DNA from: Streptococcus infantis
GTDB lineage: Bacteria > Bacillota > Bacilli > Lactobacillales > Streptococcaceae
Assembly (NCBI RefSeq): GCF_018499575.1
Contig: NZ_JAHDAP010000001.1
Coordinates: 682,001-746,000, forward strand
Length of the DNA stretch: 64,000 nt
Reading direction: 5' to 3'
A model generated the notes under the pieces. It saw only the letters and a program-made list of their open reading frames with translations, made no database searches and had not been told where the DNA came from. Shown in pieces: positions 20,315 to 29,423 of the stretch (positions within the stretch are counted from its first letter, which is position 1; every line of letters starts with the position of its first letter). The translations under genes and the position numbers were made by a program.

Positions 20315-21220
20315 TTATTCGTGTTCACCCAAAATGCGAACCTCTCGCTCTAAGGTAACACCAGAATGTTCTTTAACTTTTTCAATGACAGACTCAATTA
20401 AGTCTTCATAATCTCTTGCGGTCCCATCGGCTACATTAATCATAAAGCCTGCATGTTTTTCTGAGACTTCAACACCACCGATACGGTAGCCCTTCAAACC
20501 AGCTTCTGAAATCAATTGTCCTGCAAAATGCCCGACTGGACGTTTAAAGACAGAACCACATGATGGATATTCCAAAGGTTGTTTGAGTTCCCGAAGGTGG
20601 GTCAAGCGATCCATTTCTTGTTTGATTGTCTCATAATTCCCAGGAGAAAGTGAGAATTTAGCTGATAAGACAACTGCTCCAGAATCTTGAATAGCTGAAT
20701 GACGATAACCAAAGGCTAAATCTTTGACTGATAAAGTCTCAATTTCACCTTCCTTTGTCAAGACCTGACAGGATTGCAGGATATGTGCAATCTCACCACC
20801 GTAGGCACCAGCGTTCATAAAAACAGCGCCACCGACACTTCCAGGAATGCCACATGCAAACTCAAATCCAGTCAAACTATGACGAAGAGCAATGCGAGTT
20901 GTTTCGATCAAGTTAGCTCCAGCTTCCGCTTCAATGGTATAACCATCGACCGAAACATTGTTGAGCTTGTCACACATAATGACAAAGCCACGAACTCCGC
21001 CTTCTCGGACGATAATATTACTGGCATTTCCGAGAACCATCCAAGGGATATTTTCTTGATTGGCAAACTTCACCACACGGGCCATCTCATAACGATTGCG
21101 AGGAAAAACCAAGTAATCTGCCTCTCCTCCGACTTTTGTATAGGCATAAGATTTTAAGGGCTCATCGAAACGAATATCGATTCCTTTTAAGGTTTCATTT
21201 ATTTTATCTAATACAGTCAT
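20315..21220 (-). CDS. murB: UDP-N-acetylenolpyruvoylglucosamine reductase
   Basis: 301 residues, the short (type II) form common in Gram-positives. The FAD-binding motifs are [27 protein letters not shown] and [21 protein letters not shown]. The active-site Ser lies in SCGSVFKRP. It makes UDP-MurNAc for peptidoglycan. An extended -10 (TGGTATAAT) lies about 30 bases upstream, so the murB-potABCD transcript likely starts here. The murB-pot linkage is familiar from related streptococci. Confidence 0.96.
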   Translation of the reverse strand: MTVLDKINETLKGIDIRFDEPLKSYAYTKVGGEADYLVFPRNRYEMARVVKFANQENIPWMVLGNASNIIVREGGVRGFVIMCDKLNNVSVDGYTIEAEAGANLIETTRIALRHSLTGFEFACGIPGSVGGAVFMNAGAYGGEIAHILQSCQVLTKEGEIETLSVKDLAFGYRHSAIQDSGAVVLSAKFSLSPGNYETIKQEMDRLTHLRELKQPLEYPSCGSVFKRPVGHFAGQLISEAGLKGYRIGGVEVSEKHAGFMINVADGTARDYEDLIESVIEKVKEHSGVTLEREVRILGEHE

Positions 21221-21307
21221 TTTACTCTTCCTTTTATAAAATACATTCTATTATACCATTTTTAGGAGCATTTTTCGATGATTTGATGAGCTTTTTTATC
21301 CATACAG

Positions 21308-21334
21308 ATAAAAAAGAGGTTAGACCTCTTTTGC
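21308..21334 (-). terminator. Terminator after the YhfC-like gene
   Basis: AAAAGAGG and CCTCTTTT form a hairpin, followed by T residues on the minus strand. It separates the YhfC gene from the murB promoter. Confidence 0.85.
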
Positions 21335-21338
21335 ATGA

Positions 21339-22088
21339 TTATTTTTTATATAAGATTGTTTTTGTAAAGTATACAAATAGGACAACTTCCACTGCTAACA
21401 ACCCTTCGACTAGAAGCGGATTTGAAATCCAACCAACCTGAGATAGACTCGGAGCCAAATCAAAGAAGGCATGTAAGCCATAAGCAGTTGCTAGATAAAT
21501 CCAATTCTTTTGACGAACTGCTTGATAAACCCAGAAAGTGAGACCGATTTGCATAATCAGAGCAAGCACACGCTCAACACCTAGTAAATAAACCTGCCAT
21601 CCAGATAGAGATTGAACTGTTTCAAGTGTATTTTGGGGAAGGATATTTGCCAAATCTGGATTTGAAGACTCTAATAACGAAAAGAGGATCAAAAGACTAA
21701 TCAAGCTCCCCACTCCGAGGTAGAGCAATTCCAAGCCACCATGACCAAGTCCATAGGCGAGGGCATCCGAATCTTTCAAAGCTCTCTTCTTCTCTAACCA
21801 TTTAAAGAAGACAAGGCGCGCCGTTTCTTCAAAGAAAGCTGCCATAGTGATTCCATAAAGGACATATAGAAAAGGATGCTCCTGCATAAGCGAAATGGTT
21901 CCATCTTTTTGTGGATGAAGAACGATAAGGTGAACAATTTTCTCCAGTACCTGAGATGAGACAAAAAATGCGACTGCCCCAAGGCCTAAAACTGAAAGGT
22001 TAATCTTGTACTTCTTTTTTGAGAACCAAATGGCAGCTATGAGAATTACAAATAAAGCTATCATTGTGATTATTACATGAATTTTCAT
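21339..22088 (-). CDS. YhfC-type intramembrane metalloprotease family protein
   Basis: 249 residues with seven to eight predicted membrane segments. Within them lie polar motifs expected of CPBP/YhfC-like putative membrane proteases: FFEETARLVFFKWL (EExxR), YGLGHGGLELL, and the His-containing YGLHAFFDLAP. The start has AAAAGGAGAAAA upstream. It is 12 bp downstream of acetolactate decarboxylase on the same strand, so they are co-transcribed. The substrate is unknown; catalytic function is a family prediction. Confidence 0.78.
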   Translation of the reverse strand: MKIHVIITMIALFVILIAAIWFSKKKYKINLSVLGLGAVAFFVSSQVLEKIVHLIVLHPQKDGTISLMQEHPFLYVLYGITMAAFFEETARLVFFKWLEKKRALKDSDALAYGLGHGGLELLYLGVGSLISLLILFSLLESSNPDLANILPQNTLETVQSLSGWQVYLLGVERVLALIMQIGLTFWVYQAVRQKNWIYLATAYGLHAFFDLAPSLSQVGWISNPLLVEGLLAVEVVLFVYFTKTILYKK

Positions 22089-22100
22089 ACTTTTCTCCTT

Positions 22101-22829
22101 TTATTCAGCCTGATCGATATCTTTTTTCATCTCATCAACATTGAACTTAGCAAAGAGGTACTGACGATCCTGGACAGGGAAACGTTGATCCAACTGATCG
22201 ACAGCTCCAACCTCTACGATTCCTTCCTTGATGACAAAGTCCATAACGTGACCACCAAAGGTTAGGTCATCTGAGATAAAGTGCAAATGATAGCCTGCAA
22301 CACTGACACCATGGAAAATTTCAGGTGTCCAGAATCCAACGATAGTCCCAGAGACATTTTCGCAACTATATTCAGGCTGATGAGTCGCAACCTCAGCGAA
22401 CTTTGTTTCGGATGTTGATTTGGGAATCATGCGAACATGCATGTGTTTAAAATCACCATGAATTTTAATCGAACGGAAAAGATTTTCCCCATCATAGTAG
22501 GATTCAATTCGTTTTTCTAGTTCCTTATCAGTCATCTCAAAACGCTGACGGAAAATAACTTCTGCTTGGTGGGGGACAACTGCCGCATAAGGAATCAGTG
22601 CGTCTGGTGAAACTTCTACGATTTCAGGCTTATCCCCTGAACCCTTAGCTTGATAGGCTTTCCCATCCAAGACAATCAGTTCTCCATCAATAGAGTCCAA
22701 GGTTCCTAGTCCTAAATCCCCATGTTCAAGCAACTCACCAACGGTCATGGTCCCACCGTATAGTCCAGCCATCAAGGCTCCCAAGGTATTGTATTGGAAT
22801 AATTTAACTGGTTCTTGCACCTTTATCAT
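22101..22829 (-). CDS. aldB: Alpha-acetolactate decarboxylase
   Basis: 242 residues. The zinc site pattern is intact: GYHLHFISDDLTFGGHVMDF carries three His residues, and upstream FKHMHVRMIP and FQYNTLGALMAGLYGGTMTVG are typical. It converts alpha-acetolactate to acetoin, draining excess pyruvate and balancing branched-chain amino-acid synthesis. The promoter is next to a BOX element. Gene names aldB, budA and alsD are used for the same family. The start context is weak (GAGTGAG directly before ATG). Confidence 0.93.
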   Translation of the reverse strand: MIKVQEPVKLFQYNTLGALMAGLYGGTMTVGELLEHGDLGLGTLDSIDGELIVLDGKAYQAKGSGDKPEIVEVSPDALIPYAAVVPHQAEVIFRQRFEMTDKELEKRIESYYDGENLFRSIKIHGDFKHMHVRMIPKSTSETKFAEVATHQPEYSCENVSGTIVGFWTPEIFHGVSVAGYHLHFISDDLTFGGHVMDFVIKEGIVEVGAVDQLDQRFPVQDRQYLFAKFNVDEMKKDIDQAE

Positions 22830-22859
22830 CTCACTCTTCTTTGAAAATTTTACTTACTA

Positions 22860-22888
22860 AGTATATCACATTTCTTCTTAGAATTGAA
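22860..22888 (-). promoter_or_regulatory. Putative promoter of aldB
   Basis: On the minus strand: TTCAAT (22883-22888), 17-base spacer, TATACT (22860-22865), adjacent to the BOX element. Confidence 0.5.
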
Positions 22889-22905
22889 CGCTAGACTGCT
22901 GTTTA

Positions 22906-23057
22906 AAACTCAATGAAAATCAAAGAGCAAACTAGGAAACTAGCCACAGGTTGCTCAAAACACTGTTTTGAGGTTGTAGATAGAACTGACGTAGTCAGTA
23001 TCCCATACATACGGCAAGGTGAAGCTGATGTGGTTTGAAGAGATTTTCGAAGAGTAT
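22906..23057. repeat. BOX element (boxA-boxC type)
   Basis: About 150 bp matching the dispersed BOX repeat of pneumococcus and relatives. It begins with AACTCAATGAAAATCAAAGA (boxC side), contains GGTTGCTCAAAACACTGTTT and the boxA core ACGGCAAGGTGAAGCTGATG, and ends with GATTTTCGAAGAGTAT. There is no separate boxB module. It lies between the divergent aldB and MocR-type genes and can fold into a long imperfect stem in RNA. It carries no protein. The match is from memory of the consensus. Confidence 0.88.
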
Positions 23058-23061
23058 AACA

Positions 23062-23090
23062 TTGCCAAACGTCTAAAAAAAAGGTACAAT
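23062..23090 (+). promoter_or_regulatory. Promoter of the MocR-type gene
   Basis: TTGCCA (23062-23067), 17-base spacer, TACAAT (23085-23090), starting 5 bases after the BOX element. Confidence 0.65.
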
Positions 23091-23115
23091 GTAACAAAAT
23101 CAAAAGAGGGCTGGA

Positions 23116-24390
23116 ATGAAGCAAGAAAGCAAGTACGAACAAGTTGTTCACTATCTAAAAGCAGAGATAGAATCAGGAAAACTTCAAACAGGAAGTCGTC
23201 TACCTTCTATCCGTAAACTCAGTCAAGACTTCCACTGCAGTAAAGATACGGTACAGCGTGCACTTTTGGAACTCCGATACGAGAAATACATATACTCCAA
23301 ACCTCAAAGTGGCTATTATGTTTTAGAACAACAAGCTAGCCACGAAGACCTCGTTATCTCGGTCAATGACGAACATGCTGCTGCCTATGATGATTTTCGT
23401 CTTTGTGTCAATGAAAGCTTGATCGGTCGAGAAAATTATCTCTACAACTACTATGAACACCAAGAGGGTTTAGAAGAATTACGACAGTCTGTTCAGAAAC
23501 TACTGTTTGACCAAGCTATCTATAGTAAACCCGATCAATTAGTCATGACAACTGGAACCCAGCAAGCACTGTTTATTCTTTCTCAAATTGACTTTCCAGG
23601 TAAGGGCCAAGAAATACTGGTCGAACAACCAACCTATCACCGAATGAACCAACTTCTGCTGGCTCAAAATATTCCCTATCAAACCATTGAACGTCGTGTG
23701 GATGGCATTGACCTGAAAGAACTTGAGAAACATTTTAAAAGTGGTAACATTAAATTTTTCTACACCATTCCTCGAATCCACTATCCTCTGGGTCATTCAT
23801 ATTCTGAAGAGGAGAAACGTGCTATTCTTGACTTGGCTGCTAAATATCAGATTTATATCGTTGAAGATGATTATCTGGGAGATCTAGATCCTAAAATGGG
23901 ACAAACCTTTCATTATCTTGATCAAAATGATTTGGTTATCTACATTAAGTCTTTTTCAACCAGTATATTTCCCGCTCTTCGAATCACTGCTCTCATACTT
24001 CCAAATGTTATGAAAGAAGCTTTTGTCACCTATAAAAACATTCTGGACTATGATAACAACCTCATTATGCAAAAGGCTTTATCACTCTATATTGATAGTC
24101 AACTCTTTGAAAAAAATAGAGTAGCAAGATTGACACTACAAGAAAAAAGTCAGGATCAGGTTCAGAAACTTTTAAAAGCTTATCCCATTTCCTTGCCAAT
24201 CTATCCACTCCATGATGGAGTCTTACTTGATCTTAGAGACTATCCTAAGATTGCAAGTCTCAAACATAGTCCTTTAAATCTCGACTTTTTTGAATCATCC
24301 TACATTGAAACTTGTCCTTATCAATTTGCTAAGGTACCTTTAGAAAATCTTGAAGCAACACTAAACTACTTAAAAACAGAGCTGGATTAA
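23116..24390 (+). CDS. MocR-type regulator (GntR helix-turn-helix fused to aminotransferase fold)
   Basis: 424 residues. The GntR winged helix is about 1-70: QVVHYLKAEIESGKLQTGSR, LPSIRKLSQDF. After a linker (about 75-95) comes a fold-type I PLP-dependent aminotransferase-like domain with MTTGTQQALFILSQ, VEQPTYHRMNQL and VEDDYLGDLD. The PLP-Lys position is in IYIKSFSTSIFPALRI. Such proteins sense PLP or amino compounds and regulate nearby genes. Neighbours are aldB/yhfC (divergent) and an amino-acid-binding lipoprotein (convergent); targets are inferred only. Promoter and BOX element are directly upstream. Confidence 0.9.
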   Translation: MKQESKYEQVVHYLKAEIESGKLQTGSRLPSIRKLSQDFHCSKDTVQRALLELRYEKYIYSKPQSGYYVLEQQASHEDLVISVNDEHAAAYDDFRLCVNESLIGRENYLYNYYEHQEGLEELRQSVQKLLFDQAIYSKPDQLVMTTGTQQALFILSQIDFPGKGQEILVEQPTYHRMNQLLLAQNIPYQTIERRVDGIDLKELEKHFKSGNIKFFYTIPRIHYPLGHSYSEEEKRAILDLAAKYQIYIVEDDYLGDLDPKMGQTFHYLDQNDLVIYIKSFSTSIFPALRITALILPNVMKEAFVTYKNILDYDNNLIMQKALSLYIDSQLFEKNRVARLTLQEKSQDQVQKLLKAYPISLPIYPLHDGVLLDLRDYPKIASLKHSPLNLDFFESSYIETCPYQFAKVPLENLEATLNYLKTELD

Positions 24391-24410
24391 AAACCAACTC
24401 TGTTATTTTT
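24373..24410. terminator. Bidirectional terminator between convergent genes
   Basis: AACAGAGCTGG pairs with CCAACTCTGTT around ATTAAAAA, with T runs available on both strands. Both stop codons lie in or at its edges. Confidence 0.85.
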
Positions 24411-25225
24411 TATTGTTCTACTTCTGTTAGCTTGGCAGCTTTTTCAAGATATGTTTGATAAGTACCGTCATCTTTCAATTTTTGGATGACCTTATCTACT
24501 ACTTCCTTCAAATCTGAATTGCCTTTTTTGATAGCTACAGCATTTGCTTCGCCTTCTTTCATGGTCAAGCTTACTGTAGCAACAGCCAAGTCAGAATTCT
24601 TCGTTGCATAGCTTAGAGCAACTGGTTCATCCATATGAACAGCATCAACCTTACCTGATTGAAGCTCATTAACTGCTTCTCCCATATTGGTCAATGAAGT
24701 CAACTGTGCTTTTGGAAGTTGGTCTTTAACCATTGATTCTGGAACAGTTCCTTTTTGAGCAGCGATATTTGCGCTTGCTAGAGAATCCAAATCCTTGTAT
24801 TTTTCAAGGTCAGACTTTCTAATAAGAAAGCTAATTTTGTTTTCATAGTAAGGAATTGAGAAATCGAAAACTTCTTTTCTTTCTTCAGTTGCACTGATTC
24901 CCGCAATAGCCAAATCCGCTTTCCCAGTTTGAAGACTGGTCAAGACATTATCAAAACTCATGCTTGAAATTTCCAATTTCACTCCAAGTTCATCAGCGAT
25001 TGCTTGTGCCATATCAATATCAGCACCTACAACTTGGTTTTTGCCATCCACTAAAGCTTGAAACTCAAAAGGTGCATAGTCTGGACTAGTTGCGACCACT
25101 AATTTCCCTTTTTGTTTGATAGCCTCTACTGCAGACTGTGAGCTTGAGCTAGACGATTGACATGCTACTAAAAAGAAACTTGCAAGAAAACTACATAATA
25201 CAAATATCCATTTTTTAAATTTCAT
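24410..25225 (-). CDS. Amino-acid ABC transporter substrate-binding lipoprotein
   Basis: 271 residues from the ATG at 25225; an upstream in-frame start overlaps the -10 box. The lipobox is LVAC (about residues 17-20), followed by a Ser run. The family 3 solute-binding signature is GADIDMAQAIADELGVKLE. YAPFEF, SFDNVLTSLQTGKADLAIAG and DAVHMDEPVA contact ligand or are conserved. It likely binds a polar amino acid. No permease or ATPase gene accompanies it, so it must use components encoded elsewhere. Confidence 0.9.
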   Translation of the reverse strand: MKFKKWIFVLCSFLASFFLVACQSSSSSSQSAVEAIKQKGKLVVATSPDYAPFEFQALVDGKNQVVGADIDMAQAIADELGVKLEISSMSFDNVLTSLQTGKADLAIAGISATEERKEVFDFSIPYYENKISFLIRKSDLEKYKDLDSLASANIAAQKGTVPESMVKDQLPKAQLTSLTNMGEAVNELQSGKVDAVHMDEPVALSYATKNSDLAVATVSLTMKEGEANAVAIKKGNSDLKEVVDKVIQKLKDDGTYQTYLEKAAKLTEVEQ

Positions 25226-25256
25226 AAATAAACAACCTCTCTGTTGATTTTGTATA

Positions 25257-25285
25257 ATTATAACTCCACTAGATTTGTTTGTCAA
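25257..25285 (-). promoter_or_regulatory. Promoter of the binding-protein gene
   Basis: Consensus on the minus strand: TTGACA (25280-25285), 17-base spacer, TATAAT (25257-25262), about 30 bases before the ATG. Confidence 0.88.
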
Positions 25286-25326
25286 GAGAAAACTTTATAA
25301 ATATTTAATTTTCTCATTTTATTTAT

Positions 25327-25366
25327 CAAAAAAGGAGCTTTTATTCACTTTCAGCTCCTATTTTGT
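25327..25366 (-). terminator. Terminator of the pst operon
   Basis: AGGAGCT and AGCTCCT form the stem, with TTTTTT following on the minus strand, downstream of phoU. Confidence 0.8.
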
Positions 25367-25382
25367 GTATATTTAATCAATT

Positions 25383-26036
25383 TTACAATTCTACAATCTT
25401 ACCTGTTTCAAAGTAAACAACCCATTCACAGATATTCTTAGCATAGTCACCGATGCGCTCCAAGTATGAAATCACTTGGAAGTAATCACGACCTGTGACG
25501 ATAGCTTCTGGGTTCTTTCTGATTTCATCAGTTGCAAGATCACGAATATTTTCAAAGTAATGGTTAATTTTTTCATCCATAGAAGCAACTTCGTAGGCCT
25601 TATCAACAGATCCGTTCAGGTAAAGTTCGAGGGTTGTTTCCACGAAATCTTTCACATCACGTCCCATCTTTTTAATTTCTTCTTCTACGGCAGGGATGCG
25701 CTCTTCTCCCTTCATACGAATGGTTGCCTCAGCGATGGACACAGCATGGTCTCCCATACGTTCCAAGTCAGAAACAGCCTTTAAAACTGTTAGGACTGTA
25801 CGCAAGTCTTGAGAAACTGGCTGTTGAAGGGCAATGATTTCAAATGATTTCTTTTCCAGTTTCAATTCGTATTCATTGACTTCTGAGTCTTGCTCGATAA
25901 CTTCTTTTGCCAAGTCACGGTCATGGGTGACAAAAGCACGTACGGTACGATTGATTTGCGAAAGGACCTCTTGTCCCATTGCGTAGAATTGGTTGTGCAA
26001 TTTCTCTAAATCTTCTTCAAATTGAGATCGTAACAT
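25383..26036 (-). CDS. phoU: Phosphate transport regulator PhoU
   Basis: 217 residues from the ATG at 26036, with AAGGAG six bases upstream and the usual N terminus MLRSQFEEDLEKLHN. It consists of two similar three-helix PhoU repeats with the metal-cluster motifs DLERMGDHAVSIAE and YLERIGDYAKNICEW. PhoU restrains the Pst transporter and signals phosphate status to PhoR-type kinases. It is the last gene of the pst operon, 10 bp after the second pstB. Confidence 0.95.
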   Translation of the reverse strand: MLRSQFEEDLEKLHNQFYAMGQEVLSQINRTVRAFVTHDRDLAKEVIEQDSEVNEYELKLEKKSFEIIALQQPVSQDLRTVLTVLKAVSDLERMGDHAVSIAEATIRMKGEERIPAVEEEIKKMGRDVKDFVETTLELYLNGSVDKAYEVASMDEKINHYFENIRDLATDEIRKNPEAIVTGRDYFQVISYLERIGDYAKNICEWVVYFETGKIVEL

Positions 26037-26046
26037 CTTTTTCTCC

Positions 26047-26805
26047 TTATCCAAATTTACCTGAAATGTAGTCCTCAGTTTCTTTATTTTGAGGATAGAG
26101 GAACATTTCCTTGGTATCGTTAAATTCTATCAAATCTCCATTAAGGAAAAAGCCTGTTTTATCAGAGATTCGAGATGCTTGCTGCATGGAACGAGTAACC
26201 AAGAGCATGGTGTACATGTCCTTGAGGCTATATAGGGTTTCTTCGATTTTTCCAGCTGAGATAGGGTCTAAAGCTGAGGTTGGCTCATCCAAAAGAATAA
26301 TCTTTGGACTAGTCGCCAAGACACGGGCTACACAAACACGTTGCTGTTGACCACCTGAAAGACCTATAGCAGAGTCATGCAAGCGATCCTTAACTTCATC
26401 CCAGATTGAAGCACGCTGTAAAGCCTTCTCCACTGCTTCATCCAAGACCTGCTTGTCTTTTTCCCCATTGATACGGAGACCGTAAACAACATTTTCGTAG
26501 ATTGACATTGGGAATGGATTAGGTTGTTGGAAGACCATTCCGATTTCCTTACGTAATTCAACTGTATCGGTGCGTGGACTATAGATATTGTGCCCATTAT
26601 AAACCACTGATCCAGTAGTGGTCACTTCAGGATTAAGGTCACCCATACGGTTAATAGCCTTTAGAAGTGTTGATTTCCCAGATCCAGAGGGACCGATAAG
26701 GGCTGTAATTTCCTTGGGTTGAAATGATAAGGAAACACTATTCAAAGCCTTCTTTTTATTGTAATAAACAGACAGGTCTTTAATCTGCAAAATCGGTTCT
26801 GTCAT
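26047..26805 (-). CDS. pstB: Phosphate ABC transporter ATPase PstB (second copy)
   Basis: 252 residues. Walker [13 protein letters not shown]-loop [12 protein letters not shown], signature [14 protein letters not shown], Walker [13 protein letters not shown]; the H-loop reads [10 protein letters not shown], with Arg where the switch His is usual (HSMQQA in the first copy). That substitution may lower ATP turnover or reflect a specialised role. It follows the other pstB by 12 bp. Confidence 0.93.
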   Translation of the reverse strand: MTEPILQIKDLSVYYNKKKALNSVSLSFQPKEITALIGPSGSGKSTLLKAINRMGDLNPEVTTTGSVVYNGHNIYSPRTDTVELRKEIGMVFQQPNPFPMSIYENVVYGLRINGEKDKQVLDEAVEKALQRASIWDEVKDRLHDSAIGLSGGQQQRVCVARVLATSPKIILLDEPTSALDPISAGKIEETLYSLKDMYTMLLVTRSMQQASRISDKTGFFLNGDLIEFNDTKEMFLYPQNKETEDYISGKFG

Positions 26806-26817
26806 ACTGTTTCCTTT

Positions 26818-27621
26818 CTAACCAAAGTGTCCAGTTACATAGTCATTGGTTGACTGTAGCTTAGCATTTTGGAAAATATTAGCAGTTTTATCATACTCGA
26901 TTAAATCACCCAAGTAGAAAAATCCAGTATAGTCACTTGCACGCGCAGCCTGTTGCATACTGTGGGTTACGATAATAATGGTAAAATCCTTCTTCAACTC
27001 CAACATGGTTTCTTCCAGCTGAGCTGTCGCAATCGGATCCAAGGCTGATGCCGGCTCATCCATCAAGAGGATGTCTGGTTTTACTGAGATAGCACGAGCG
27101 ATACAGAGACGTTGCTGTTGACCACCTGAAAGCATCAAGGCTGACTTATGAAGGTCATCTTTGACCTGATCCCAGAGGGCAGCCTGGCGAAGAGAGGTTT
27201 CTACAATTTCATCAAGAACCTTCTTGTCCTTAACGCCTGCACGTTCGTGTGCAAAGGTGATGTTGCGGTAGATTGATTTAGCAAATGGGTTTGGACGTTG
27301 AAAAACCATTCCAATATGCTTACGCATTTCATAGACATTGATTTCAGGACGGTTGACGTCAATTCCTTGGTAGAGGATTTGGCCTGTAACCTTAGCAATA
27401 TCAATAGTATCGTTCATACGATTGAGACTACGTAGGTAGGTTGATTTCCCAGAACCTGACGGACCAATCAAGGCAGTAATTTTATTTTTTTCGAATTGCA
27501 TATCCACGCCCTTGATGGATTCATTCTTACCGTAGTAAACATGTAAATCCTTCGTAGAGAGGGCCACTTTTTCTTCTGGAAAAGTAATGATATGCCTTTC
27601 ATCCCAATTATATTTTGACAT
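26818..27621 (-). CDS. pstB: Phosphate ABC transporter ATPase PstB (first copy)
   Basis: 267 residues. Walker [26 protein letters not shown], signature [14 protein letters not shown], Walker B ILLMDEPASALD and intact switch His in IIVTHSMQQA. It energises phosphate import through PstAC. The ribosome site is AAAGGAG. Two different pstB genes in tandem is the usual arrangement in related streptococci. Confidence 0.95.
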   Translation of the reverse strand: MSKYNWDERHIITFPEEKVALSTKDLHVYYGKNESIKGVDMQFEKNKITALIGPSGSGKSTYLRSLNRMNDTIDIAKVTGQILYQGIDVNRPEINVYEMRKHIGMVFQRPNPFAKSIYRNITFAHERAGVKDKKVLDEIVETSLRQAALWDQVKDDLHKSALMLSGGQQQRLCIARAISVKPDILLMDEPASALDPIATAQLEETMLELKKDFTIIIVTHSMQQAARASDYTGFFYLGDLIEYDKTANIFQNAKLQSTNDYVTGHFG

Positions 27622-27631
27622 GGCTTCTCCT

Positions 27632-28516
27632 TTAGGCAGCAGTTAATTTCTTATGTAGATAGCTTCCGAGTTTACGTGCTCCAAAGTTAAAGATCAAGAT
27701 AAAGATGAGGAGCACCGCTGCAGAACCTGCTGAAACCAGAGTTCCATCAGGAATGGTTCCTTCACTATTGACTTTCCAGATATGGACAGCCAAGGTTTCT
27801 GCTTGACGGAAGATTGAGATTGGACTAGTTACGCTGAAAACATTCCAGTTAGACCAATCAAGAGCTGGTGCAGATTGACCTGCTGTGTAGATAAGGGCTG
27901 CAGCTTCTCCAAAGATACGACCTGATGCAAGCACAATCCCAGTTACAATCCCGGGAAGAGCTTCAGGAATAACCACATGAAGGACTGTTTCCCAACGAGA
28001 GAGGCCAAGCGCCAAACCAGCTTCACGTTGCGTATGGTGAACGTGTTTCAAACTGTCTTCAACGTTACGTGTCATTTGTGGAAGATTAAAGACTGTTAAA
28101 GCCAAGGCACCTGAAATAATGGAAAATCCATACTCAAACTGGACTACAAAGATCAGGTAACCAAAGAGTCCCACAACGACGGATGGTAGAGATGACAGGA
28201 TTTCAATACAGGTACGAACAAAATTTGTAATACGACCTTTTTTGGCATACTCTGCTAGGAAAATTCCAGCTCCCATTGATAAAGGCACAGAGATTAATAA
28301 GGTAATTACTAAGAGGAAAAAGGAATTATAAAGCTGAATCCCAATACCACCACCTGCTTGATAAGAAGATGATTTCCCTGTCAAGAATGACCAAGAAACA
28401 TGTGGCAAGCCTCGAACCAAGATATAAAGAATCAAGGAAGCCAAAATGGTCACAATGATTCCTGCAATGGTGTAGAGGACAGCTGTAGCAAGTTTATCTA
28501 ATTTCTTAGCGTGCAT
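27632..28516 (-). CDS. pstA: Phosphate ABC transporter permease PstA
   Basis: 294 residues with about six membrane segments. The conserved permease motif is REAGLALGLSRWETVLHVVIPEALPGI, here split by short loops. SLPSVVVGLFGYLIF is a PstA/PstC hallmark. With PstC it forms the phosphate channel. The start overlaps the pstC end by 11 bp. Confidence 0.95.
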   Translation of the reverse strand: MHAKKLDKLATAVLYTIAGIIVTILASLILYILVRGLPHVSWSFLTGKSSSYQAGGGIGIQLYNSFFLLVITLLISVPLSMGAGIFLAEYAKKGRITNFVRTCIEILSSLPSVVVGLFGYLIFVVQFEYGFSIISGALALTVFNLPQMTRNVEDSLKHVHHTQREAGLALGLSRWETVLHVVIPEALPGIVTGIVLASGRIFGEAAALIYTAGQSAPALDWSNWNVFSVTSPISIFRQAETLAVHIWKVNSEGTIPDGTLVSAGSAAVLLIFILIFNFGARKLGSYLHKKLTAA

Positions 28517-29423
28517 AGTTTTTCTTTCCTCTTTCTTTCGTAATCAATTTAATCACACTGTTAAAGGCCAAACTCATCAAAAGCAATACTAAGGCCAGTG
28601 ACCAGAGAACATTATTATCAACAGTTCCCATGACAGTATTTCCGATTCCCATAGTCAAAACGGATGTTAAAGTCGCTGCTGGTGTCGTTAATGAAGTTGG
28701 GATAACTGCTGAGTTACCAACGACCATCTGAATCGCAAGGGCTTCACCAAAGGCACGCGCCATTCCGAAAACTACTGCCGTAAAAATACCTGAACGTGCC
28801 GCCTTCAAGGTTACACGCCAGATTGTTTGCCAGCGGGTTGCACCCATAGCCAAACTAGCTTCACGATAATGACGAGGAACTGCACGTAAGCTATCAGTTG
28901 TCATGAAGGTAACAGTTGGCAAGATCATAACGAAGAGAACAAAGATACCTGATAAAATACCAAAACCTGTTCCACCAAAGACAGTACGAACAAACGGAAC
29001 GACGACTTGTAAACCGATAAATCCGTAAACTACCGAAGGAATCCCTACTAGAAGTTCAATAGCTGGTTGCAAAATCTTGGCTCCTTTTGGTGATACTTCT
29101 GTCATAAAGACTGCAGCTCCAATGGCAAATGGTGTTGCAATAAGAGCTGACAGGATGGTAACAATAAAGGAACCTAAAATCATTGGAAGGGCACCAAATT
29201 GTTTACCTGACGGATTCCAAGTTGCACCAAAAAGAAAATCAAAGATATTCACACCATTGACAAAGAAGGTCGATAAGCCTTTCTGAGCCACGAAGATCAA
29301 AATCATAGCAACGATGATGACAATCAAAGATAGGCAGGCAAAGGTTAGCCCTTTTCCTAATTTCTCAAGACGAGAGTTTTTTGAAGGAGAGAGCAATTTT
29401 TTTGATAATTCTTCTTGATTCAT
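28506..29423 (-). CDS. pstC: Phosphate ABC transporter permease PstC
   Basis: 305 residues with about six membrane segments. GIPSVVYGFIGLQVVVP and REASLAMGATRWQTIWRV are conserved. It partners PstA. The start codon shares its last base with the pstS stop codon region (29423), so the genes abut. Confidence 0.95.
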   Translation of the reverse strand: MNQEELSKKLLSPSKNSRLEKLGKGLTFACLSLIVIIVAMILIFVAQKGLSTFFVNGVNIFDFLFGATWNPSGKQFGALPMILGSFIVTILSALIATPFAIGAAVFMTEVSPKGAKILQPAIELLVGIPSVVYGFIGLQVVVPFVRTVFGGTGFGILSGIFVLFVMILPTVTFMTTDSLRAVPRHYREASLAMGATRWQTIWRVTLKAARSGIFTAVVFGMARAFGEALAIQMVVGNSAVIPTSLTTPAATLTSVLTMGIGNTVMGTVDNNVLWSLALVLLLMSLAFNSVIKLITKERGKKNYAR

